DNA of 20,620 nt from positions 1 through 20,620 of the forward strand of contig CBIFWO010000017.1 in assembly GCA_966186595.1 (NCBI GenBank), written 5' to 3'. A program made the translations under genes and the position numbers. The notes below the pieces were generated by a model. That model was not told the origin of the DNA. It did not search any database and saw nothing but the letters and a program-made list of their open reading frames with translations. Shown here one piece after another: positions 1 through 4,507 of this stretch; position 1 is the first letter of the stretch, and each line of letters starts with the position of its first letter. This DNA comes from JALRBM01 sp966186595 (lineage in GTDB: Bacteria > Patescibacteriota > Saccharimonadia > Saccharimonadales > Saccharimonadaceae).

Positions 1-49
1 TCCCGTCAGCAATCGCAGCCTTAATCTCGGTATTACTGTAAACACTCAT
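1..49 (-). CDS. dcd: dCTP deaminase-like protein, N-terminal fragment (cut by window edge)
   Basis: Only the first 16 codons are present, reading MSVYSNTEIKAAIADG from an ATG at 49. This resembles the start of dCTP deaminases, where a short segment with D/N-x-x-I-K-x-A-I/L-x-x-G precedes the first strand; the enzyme makes dUTP from dCTP and so feeds dTMP synthesis. A strong Shine-Dalgarno run AGGGGG (60-55) sits five bases upstream of the ATG, and an alternative ATG a few bases upstream hits a stop after two codons. The neighbours, dihydrofolate reductase and thymidylate synthase, belong to the same pathway and support the call. With 16 residues the identification is tentative. Confidence 0.5.
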   Translation of the reverse strand, partial: MSVYSNTEIKAAIADG

Positions 50-127
50 AACATCCCCCTAATAAGGCGTGTTCCCTCTCAATAACTTTTATTAGTATGT
101 CATATTGGGGCGATGCCTTCAATCATT

Positions 128-136
128 TGCTATGAT
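128..136 (+). promoter_or_regulatory. Extended -10 promoter of dfrA, predicted leaderless start
   Basis: TGC-TATGAT lies exactly seven bases before the ATG at 144, so transcription should begin at or next to the start codon. No Shine-Dalgarno sequence precedes that ATG. Confidence 0.6.
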
Positions 137-143
137 AAGAATC

Positions 144-629
144 ATGAAAAGTATTGTTGTTGCGTATGATCAAAAGTATGGAATTGGGGCACATAACGAT
201 TTGTTGTGGCTACGCGATTTGCCGGATGACCTAAGGCATTTTCGCGATTTGACCACGGGAAACGCGGTAGTTATGGGGCGAAAAACATTCGATTCGATCG
301 GCCGACCGCTAGGAAATCGTCAGAACATTATTGTATCGCGTCAGCCGATGGTGATTGAAGATGCGATGGTGGTGGATAGCATTGATAAGGCATATGAAGT
401 GGCAGATTCCGACAAGGAAGTCTTTGTGATCGGTGGTGGCGAAATATACCGCCAAGCGATTGATAGTGTTGACCGGATTTATGCGACGGAAGTGCAGGAT
501 GTTTTTAAGGCAGATGTGTTCTTCCCTACTGTCGAAAAGTCAGTGTGGCGAGAGGTCTCGCGTGAGCATCACACCGCCGATGAGCGCAATAAATACGATT
601 TTGACTTTGTCATTTACGATCGTATCTAG
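144..629 (+). CDS. folA: Dihydrofolate reductase
   Basis: A 161-residue enzyme that reduces dihydrofolate to tetrahydrofolate with NADPH, regenerating the cofactor oxidised by thymidylate synthase, whose gene lies next door. Visible family motifs are G-I-G at 13-15, W22, the L-P-D-D-L segment with the substrate-binding acid at about D29, V-V-M-G-R-K-T-F at 42-49 for NADPH binding, and the V-I-G-G-G-E-I-Y motif at 95-102. Length is normal for the family. In-frame starts also exist at 105 (TTG) and 132 (ATG), but 144 is preferred because it gives a normal N-terminus and places the start at the predicted transcription start. The TAG stop shares a CTAG palindrome with the stop of the convergent thyA gene. 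Confidence 0.93.
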   Translation: MKSIVVAYDQKYGIGAHNDLLWLRDLPDDLRHFRDLTTGNAVVMGRKTFDSIGRPLGNRQNIIVSRQPMVIEDAMVVDSIDKAYEVADSDKEVFVIGGGEIYRQAIDSVDRIYATEVQDVFKADVFFPTVEKSVWREVSREHHTADERNKYDFDFVIYDRI

Positions 630-1543
630 ACAGCGATCGGGGCTTTAATACCCGGGTGTGGGTCGTAGCCTTCAAGCGTGAAGTCCTCGATTGTGAAATC
701 GAAGATAGATTTCACGTTGGGATTGATTTTCATTGTTGGAAGCGGGCGTGCCTCGCGAGATAATTGTGTGTTGACTTGTTCAAGGTGATTAAGATAAATG
801 TGCGCATCACCAAGAGTATGGACGAAATCGCCGGGTTTTAATCCTGTTACTTGAGCGACCATCATAGTGAGGAGCGCGTACGATGCGATGTTGAAGGGAA
901 CGCCAAGGAATAGGTCGGCGCTGCGTTGATAGAGCTGACAGCTTAACTTGCCGTCGATGACATAAAATTGAAATAGACTATGGCACGGCGGTAACCCAGC
1001 TTTGGCCATTTCTCTGATATCAGCCACATTCCATGCAGACACAATGATACGCCGTGAATCGGGGTTATTTTTGATTGTATCGATTGCCTCTTGAATTTGA
1101 TCGATCTCGCCACCCTTGCCGTCTGGCCAGTGACGCCATTGATAGCCATAGACAGGGCCGAGTTCGCCGTATTGAGTGGCAAATTGGTGGTCTGTTTTGA
1201 TTTTTTCAACAAACTTACCTAGTTCTTCCCTCCACTGCTCGGAGTTTGGTTCGGGCACATTCTGACCTGTAGATTGTAGGTATGCCTTGAACGGCCACTC
1301 ATTCCAGATGTTGACGTCATTTTTGACGAGGTATTCGATATTGCTGCTACCCTGCAAGAACCACAAGAGTTCGTGGATGACGGCACGGAGGTGGAGCTTT
1401 TTTGTTGTGACGGCGGGAAACCCCTGGCTAAGATCAAACCGCATTTGTCGCCCGAAGACACTTTTTGTACCGGTGCCAGTTCGATCTGTTTTTGTCACCC
1501 CGTTTGTTTTTACATCCTCAAGTAAATCCAAGTATTGCCGCAT
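626..1543 (-). CDS. thyA: Thymidylate synthase (ThyA type)
   Basis: A 305-residue ThyA that methylates dUMP to dTMP using methylene-tetrahydrofolate. The catalytic cysteine is C187 in P-P-C-H-S; phosphate-binding residues appear in D-R-T-G-T-G-T (20-26) and S-R-R (163-165); the Q-R-S-A-D-L-F-L-G-V-P-F-N block (206-218) and the H-x-Y pair (H248, Y250) bind the nucleotide. It is about 40 residues longer than the E. coli enzyme because of an insertion around 90-120, as seen in the Lactobacillus casei type. The ATG at 1543 follows a strong GGAGAGGGG Shine-Dalgarno. Convergent with folA, with a 4-bp overlap of the two stop codons. With folA and dcd it forms a compact dTMP-supply block. Confidence 0.97.
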   Translation of the reverse strand: MRQYLDLLEDVKTNGVTKTDRTGTGTKSVFGRQMRFDLSQGFPAVTTKKLHLRAVIHELLWFLQGSSNIEYLVKNDVNIWNEWPFKAYLQSTGQNVPEPNSEQWREELGKFVEKIKTDHQFATQYGELGPVYGYQWRHWPDGKGGEIDQIQEAIDTIKNNPDSRRIIVSAWNVADIREMAKAGLPPCHSLFQFYVIDGKLSCQLYQRSADLFLGVPFNIASYALLTMMVAQVTGLKPGDFVHTLGDAHIYLNHLEQVNTQLSREARPLPTMKINPNVKSIFDFTIEDFTLEGYDPHPGIKAPIAV

Positions 1544-1569
1544 TGGTACCCCTCTCCATTTCTTTTCTA

Positions 1570-1598
1570 ATTATGACATGAGCTCACCCATGTTTCAA
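1570..1598 (-). promoter_or_regulatory. thyA promoter
   Basis: On the minus strand TTGAAA (1598-1593), a 17-base spacer and CATAAT (1575-1570) preceded by TGT form an extended -10 promoter. The -35 box lies inside the outer arm of the rplA terminator stem. The predicted leader is about 20 bases and carries the Shine-Dalgarno. Confidence 0.55.
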
Positions 1599-1637
1599 CA
1601 AAAACACCGCCCGGGTGAAGGCGGTGTTTTTGTTGAA
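1594..1637 (-). terminator. Rho-independent terminator of rplA
   Basis: Perfect 18-bp inverted repeat (1594-1611 with 1620-1637) around an 8-base loop. On the minus strand the GC-rich half GGCGGTG is followed by TTTTT. It is nearly symmetrical and could also stop plus-strand transcription. Confidence 0.9.
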
Positions 1638-1644
1638 TAGTCGA

Positions 1645-2628
1645 CTAGTTGACGACGTTTTCTACCTTGATGCCGGGACCCATTGTGGTGCTGATACTGG
1701 TCGTTTTGACATATACGCCCTTTAGGCTTGTTGGCTTTTGTGCCTGGAGACTGTCAAAGAAAGCCTTGGCGTTAGCAGCTAGCTTGTCTGCACCAAAGGA
1801 TACTTTACCGATTGAAAGGTGAACGATTGCCTGCTTGTCAACACGGTATTCCACCTTACCGGCCTTGGCCTCGGTGACTGCTTTGGCAACATCGGTTGCA
1901 ACGGTGCCGGCCTTTGGATTAGGCATAAGGCCGCGTGGGCCAAGCAGACGCGCGTATTTACCAAGTTTTGGCATATACTGTGGCGTTGCTACGAGGATAT
2001 CAAAGTTGAGCTCTTCTTTGTCGAGTTGCTTTAGAAAGTCCTCATCGCCAATAACATCGGCGCCGGCTTTTTTGGCTGCGGCGTGGTCGGCCTCTGGAGC
2101 GAATACGGCAACCCGCACGGTTTTACCAGTACCGTTTGGAAGGCTAACGGTGGCGCGAACGTTTTGGTCGGCCTGGCGTGGGTCAACACCGAGGCGAACG
2201 TGGACTTCGACGCTTGAATCAAATTTGGTAGTACCCGTCTTGGTGACAAGTTCGAGTGCTTCTGCGAGTGAGTACGCCTTACCCTTTTCGACTAGTTCGG
2301 CAACCTTGCGGTAGTTTTTACCGCGGCGCTCGATGCGAGGACGAACGACCGGTTTCGGGCCTTTTTTAACGTTAGCTTCGGCTTCCTCGCTCTGTGGAGC
2401 AGTGTCACCAGCTTCTTTGCGAGCCTCTTTTTCGGCCTTTTCTTCAGCTTCACGAAGTGATTTTTCACTGCGCTTGCCGGCCTTTGCGGCATGAACTTCC
2501 TCTTTTGGAGCCTCAGCCGCTGCGGGAGCGCCATTAATCGCAGCTTCGATCTCAGCAATAGTGTTCTTCTCGGTTACTTCTAGTCCGAGTTTCTCTGCCT
2601 GTTCAAGCAGTTCAGCTTTTTTAGCCAT
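1645..2628 (-). CDS. rplA: Ribosomal protein L1 (uL1) with N-terminal helical extension
   Basis: 327 residues. The L1 core occupies roughly 96-327 and carries the family signature G-P-R-G-L-M-P-N-P-K-A-G-T-V; L1 binds 23S rRNA at the L1 stalk and often represses its own mRNA. About 95 extra residues precede the core: residues 1-33 look like a small helix-extended loop-helix (HeH/LEM or SAP-like) fold (K-A-E-L-L-E-Q-A-E-K-L-G-L-E-V), then a Lys/Glu/Ala-rich linker (about 34-95). Usual bacterial L1 is near 230 residues. The ATG at 2628 has AAAGGA upstream at good spacing. rplK lies over 5 kb upstream rather than adjacent. The domain assignment of the extension is inference; L1 itself is secure. 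Confidence 0.96.
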   Translation of the reverse strand: MAKKAELLEQAEKLGLEVTEKNTIAEIEAAINGAPAAAEAPKEEVHAAKAGKRSEKSLREAEEKAEKEARKEAGDTAPQSEEAEANVKKGPKPVVRPRIERRGKNYRKVAELVEKGKAYSLAEALELVTKTGTTKFDSSVEVHVRLGVDPRQADQNVRATVSLPNGTGKTVRVAVFAPEADHAAAKKAGADVIGDEDFLKQLDKEELNFDILVATPQYMPKLGKYARLLGPRGLMPNPKAGTVATDVAKAVTEAKAGKVEYRVDKQAIVHLSIGKVSFGADKLAANAKAFFDSLQAQKPTSLKGVYVKTTSISTTMGPGIKVENVVN

Positions 2629-2690
2629 AGTAGTGAATCCTTTCTGTGGTACGAACGGCTTTTTCAGCCTCCCAGCATTGATACTATTCT
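2629..2690 (-). promoter_or_regulatory. rplA 5' leader
   Basis: Predicted transcript leader of about 62 bases with a small hairpin (GGCT-GAAAA-AGCC) upstream of the AAAGGA Shine-Dalgarno. L1 binds its own leader in other bacteria; whether this leader mimics the rRNA site was not established. Confidence 0.3.
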
Positions 2691-3016
2691 GTGGGAAATT
2701 TTATCACTTTATGGAGGTGATTGCAAGAGAAGGACAGTTCGAACTCAAGCTCGCTCTTGAGATCATCGGGCAGCGTCGGATCCCTCAGCTGTCCTTTGAA
2801 CGAATCCAGCTGTTGGTAGGCAACCAACAGGGCTGTTCGTTGCTCTTCCAGGTCGGCAATCTTCTCCAATTGCTTTGCTTCATTGTATTTATTCCAGTGA
2901 TCATTAATTTGCCTAATAAGTTCTATAATGACGGCCGGATCTATAGGAAGAGGTTCGTCGTCTTCCTCAAAGACGAAGAACGGTTCTGCGCGTGGTAATT
3001 CAAAATTGTTACGCAT
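2684..3016 (-). CDS. Small acidic hypothetical protein
   Basis: 110 residues if started at the ATG at 3016 (an in-frame ATG at 3025 lies upstream of the predicted transcription start). I do not recognise the family. The first 30 residues are acidic with a stretch E-E-D-D-E; the rest is probably helical and coiled (E-A-K-Q-L-E-K-I-A-D-L-E-E-Q-R). There is no signal peptide or membrane segment. It lies 55 bases upstream of rplA on the same strand and could be co-transcribed with it, although rplA has its own promoter inside this gene. A recognisable promoter supports it as real. Confidence 0.65.
   Translation of the reverse strand: MRNNFELPRAEPFFVFEEDDEPLPIDPAVIIELIRQINDHWNKYNEAKQLEKIADLEEQRTALLVAYQQLDSFKGQLRDPTLPDDLKSELEFELSFSCNHLHKVIKFPTE
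2698..2726 (-). promoter_or_regulatory. rplA promoter
   Basis: Minus strand: TTGCAA (2726-2721), 17-base spacer, TAAAAT (2703-2698) with TGA directly before it. The promoter lies inside the 3' end of the upstream small gene, so rplA can be transcribed on its own. Confidence 0.6.
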
Positions 3017-3028
3017 GCAAGTCATCTC

Positions 3029-3057
3029 AGATTACGTCTTTTTGTGTGTCGCGTCAA
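3029..3057 (-). promoter_or_regulatory. Promoter of the acidic small gene
   Basis: Minus strand TTGACG (3057-3052), 17-base spacer, TAATCT (3034-3029). The predicted start near 3022 leaves only a few bases before the ATG at 3016. Confidence 0.5.
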
Positions 3058-3064
3058 GAAACGA

Positions 3065-3122
3065 AAAGAGCCCGCCCGAAAGGCCGACGGCAGGGTGTTG
3101 TAATGCACCGAGCGGGCTCTTT
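3065..3122 (-). terminator. Branched GC-rich hairpin, terminator of the GC-rich small gene
   Basis: An 11-bp perfect stem (3065-3075 with 3112-3122) encloses about 36 bases that can fold into smaller hairpins (GGTG/CACC; GCC/GGC). On the minus strand the closing arm ends GGGCTCTTTTC. It follows the gene at 3132-3386. The branched interior is larger than that of ordinary terminators. Confidence 0.7.
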
Positions 3123-3131
3123 CGAAGCGGG

Positions 3132-3386
3132 CTAGCTGTTGGTGGAGCGGAGTCTGGCGAGGATCGGACCAGCGATCCCACGCACCTTGTTCTCGATCTC
3201 CTCCGTGGTCAGGTTCTGTGGTCCGCGGACCACCAGCTCATCGGGCTTGCTGCCCTCGCTGCACCGGAGTCCGTCGCTGTTGAGCGCCAGCACGACCCTG
3301 AAGTGGGTCACGTGGGCTCCTTCCACGACTACGGCCTTCGAGAAGTTGAAGTCTTCCTGAGGAGCGGCCATTCGTCTCACCATCAC
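3132..3386 (-). CDS. GC-rich small hypothetical protein
   Basis: 84 residues from the GTG at 3386, which sits seven bases after a perfect AGGAGG; an ATG at 3383 and an ATG at 3371 are alternatives. I do not recognise the family. The predicted fold is alpha/beta (V-V-V-E-G, F-R-V-V-L-A-L) with a C-terminal helix (T-T-E-E-I-E-N-K-V-R-G-I-A-G-P-I-L-A-R-L). No membrane segment or signal. The coding region is about 62 percent GC by hand count of 3181-3360 and uses C/G-ending codons, while the 60 bases at 3421-3480 are 27 percent GC. It has a near-consensus promoter and its own branched terminator, so it is probably strongly expressed. Composition suggests transfer or unusual selection. Confidence 0.75.
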   Translation of the reverse strand: MMVRRMAAPQEDFNFSKAVVVEGAHVTHFRVVLALNSDGLRCSEGSKPDELVVRGPQNLTTEEIENKVRGIAGPILARLRSTNS

Positions 3387-3439
3387 CTTCTAGCCTCCTG
3401 ACAAGAGTGTTCTCGTCGTGGAGAAGGCTACTACAGAAA

Positions 3440-3468
3440 ATAATATCATTTTATTACTAAATTGTCAA
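3440..3468 (-). promoter_or_regulatory. Strong promoter of the GC-rich small gene
   Basis: Minus strand TTGACA (3468-3463), 17-base spacer, TATTAT (3445-3440) with TGA before it: consensus -35, ideal spacing and extended -10. Predicted leader about 45 bases. Confidence 0.8.
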
Positions 3469-3480
3469 TATCCTGATAAG

Positions 3481-3509
3481 TAAAACCCTCCGGTTGAAGG
3501 AGGGTTTTA
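3481..3509 (-). terminator. Rho-independent terminator
   Basis: Perfect 11-bp stem (3481-3491 with 3499-3509), loop of 7, minus-strand reading ends GGAGGGTTTTA two bases after the stop of the gene at 3512. Confidence 0.88.
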
Positions 3510-3511
3510 TG

Positions 3512-3766
3512 CTACCGGCTAATGCTCAGTAGCGTCCAGCTGCCGCCGTGATTGTCGCTTCGCAGGCAGAATTCCTCTGCCCCATCGGTCATGGTGAGGA
3601 TTTGCCTGGTGCGCTCCCCGCTCTTTATGACCGTGCGAAGTCCTGCGTCGATAAAGCTGTAGGATTTGCCCTCAAACTCTATCCGGCGTGGGTAAGCGCG
3701 TAGATCTCGCCCAAACCCCATAGCCGTGACGTCAACCGGACTGTTAATGGTAAATGTATTTGCCAT
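3512..3766 (-). CDS. Small hypothetical protein, probably all-beta
   Basis: 84 residues, beginning MANTFTINSPVDVTAMGF. I do not recognise a named family. Alternating hydrophobic patterns (R-I-E-F-E-G-K-S-Y-S-F-I; T-R-Q-I-L-T-M-T-D; E-F-C-L-R-S-D; W-T-L-L-S-I-S) suggest a compact beta-sheet protein without signal peptide or membrane segment. Start at the ATG at 3766 is supported by an excellent Shine-Dalgarno, AAAGGAG, seven bases upstream. It has its own terminator immediately after the stop. Composition is close to that of ordinary genes in the window, unlike the two GC-rich genes on either side. Function unknown. Confidence 0.75.
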   Translation of the reverse strand: MANTFTINSPVDVTAMGFGRDLRAYPRRIEFEGKSYSFIDAGLRTVIKSGERTRQILTMTDGAEEFCLRSDNHGGSWTLLSISR

Positions 3767-3809
3767 ATTCGTTACTCCTTTAAGAGGTAAAAGTTTGTTT
3801 TAGGTAAAG

Positions 3810-3841
3810 AAAAAACTGACAACAAGAAACAGTGTGTCAGT
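3810..3841 (-). terminator. Rho-independent terminator of the candidate ncRNA
   Basis: Stem 3815-3821 with 3835-3841 (ACTGACA/TGTCAGT) followed on the minus strand by TTTTTC. There is no gene directly upstream on that strand, which is what points to a transcript there. Confidence 0.65.
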
Positions 3842-4055
3842 CGCGGAATTTATTGAGTAAGCTACGAGGAGACAAATACCACCGCTATCTAGTATTTGCT
3901 GTACCACCTGAAGTAGCGTCGAATATGTACCCTTTGGCAGGGACGCTTGGCGGTGAAAATTCACTATACCAGTGTGTGTGCCGGGCAGTTGTTTTATATA
4001 GGTCTGTTAGTAAAAAGGCTCTCCACCAGTACTCACACAACCTGTATCTAGTATA
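3810..4055 (-). ncRNA. Candidate structured non-coding RNA
   Basis: Between the gene at 3766 and the plus-strand promoter at 4114 there is no convincing gene, but the minus strand has a possible promoter (TTGACG at 4080-4075 and TATACT at 4055-4050, spacer 19) and ends in a terminator at 3841-3810. Between them are several complementary arms: CAAATAC with GTATTTG, GCTAC with GTAGC enclosing it, AGCGTC with GACGCT, GTGAA with TTCAC, and CACCGC with GCGGTG joining two hairpins. I could not match it to RNase P, tmRNA, SRP or 6S RNA from memory. A 10-base direct repeat TATCTAGTAT occurs twice (about 3886 and 4045). Boundaries are approximate. Confidence 0.4.
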
Positions 4056-4113
4056 CGCCCGGCATTAGTTGAGGCGTCAATGGCATAGGCGGTTTTTACA
4101 ACTAAATAGGTTC

Positions 4114-4142
4114 TGGACATTCTACAATTATTATTGTAAAAT
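4114..4142 (+). promoter_or_regulatory. Promoter of the second GC-rich small gene
   Basis: TGGACA (4114-4119), 17-base spacer, TAAAAT (4137-4142). The spacer holds an inverted repeat ACAAT-TATT-ATTGT (4124-4137) that could be an operator. The leader carries a GCGC-AAAGT-GCGC hairpin (4150-4162) just upstream of the GGAGG Shine-Dalgarno. Confidence 0.65.
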
Positions 4143-4184
4143 CATTCTTGCGCAAAGTGCGCTGACACACGGAGGTGTTTGCAA

Positions 4185-4364
4185 GTGGCTGAACAGGTCG
4201 ATCCCGAGTTCAAGGACATGGTGGTCGAACAGCTGGCCAAGCAGGGCGGCGAAGCCTCGCGGGCGGGTGATGCCGACAGGCTCAAGGACATCGTGGCCGA
4301 GGCAGGCGCGATCTCCGACGACAGGGGCACGCCCGGCAACTCTCTCGGCCTCAAGTTCGGCTGA
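4185..4364 (+). CDS. GC-rich small hypothetical protein
   Basis: 59 residues from the GTG at 4185, nine bases after GGAGG; a TTG at 4179 is in frame but too near the Shine-Dalgarno. I do not recognise it. The sequence is acidic and mostly helical (D-M-V-V-E-Q-L-A-K-Q-G-G-E-A; A-D-R-L-K-D-I-V-A-E-A-G-A-I-S-D-D), ending in a Gly/Ser/Leu-rich tail. GC is 67 percent over 4201-4380 by hand count, against about 47 percent in a sampled stretch of the histidine kinase. Codons end almost always in C or G. It resembles the gene at 3132-3386 in composition, promoter strength and downstream hairpin, though I see no similarity between the two proteins. Confidence 0.7.
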   Translation: MAEQVDPEFKDMVVEQLAKQGGEASRAGDADRLKDIVAEAGAISDDRGTPGNSLGLKFG

Positions 4365-4365
4365 C

Positions 4366-4425
4366 ATGGCCGAGGAGACCGAGCTGAAGCCGCCGCCCGA
4401 TGCACCCTATCCAACGAAGGGCTGA
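4366..4425 (+). CDS. Possible 19-residue peptide downstream of the GC-rich gene
   Basis: An ATG one base after the TGA of the gene at 4185 opens a short frame reading MAEETELKPPPDAPYPTKG. GC-rich codon choice continues to its TGA and stops there, and the one-base gap would suit translational coupling. It begins MAE like the preceding protein. No dedicated Shine-Dalgarno is needed in a coupled pair, but the frame is so short that chance cannot be excluded. Confidence 0.4.
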   Translation: MAEETELKPPPDAPYPTKG

Positions 4426-4455
4426 TCCCCTTCAGTACTGATCGGTGACGCGCAT

Positions 4456-4493
4456 GTGAGGAGGGGCGAGCCTTCGTGGCTTCCCCTCCTCAC
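4456..4493 (+). repeat. Long GC-rich hairpin after the GC-rich small genes
   Basis: Perfect 11-bp stem (4456-4466 with 4483-4493) with an inner 4-bp stem (4469-4472 with 4478-4481) and a TTCGT loop. No T-run follows on either strand, so it is not a standard terminator by itself; it may protect the RNA 3' end, with termination at 4516-4543. Confidence 0.6.
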
Positions 4494-4507
4494 GACGAAA
4501 CAGCTCC

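Noticed and set aside
1835..2314. 159-codon frame opposite rplA
   Set aside because: Shadow of the conserved L1 coding sequence on the other strand; low-complexity Ser/Ala-rich translation.
3880..4056. Direct repeat TATCTAGTAT as an attachment site pair or CRISPR remnant
   Set aside because: Only two copies of ten bases, no recombinase or cas gene; more likely chance or part of the structured RNA.
3832..4068. 78-codon plus-strand open frame
   Set aside because: No Shine-Dalgarno, odd composition, and it lies over the paired arms and terminator of the candidate minus-strand RNA.
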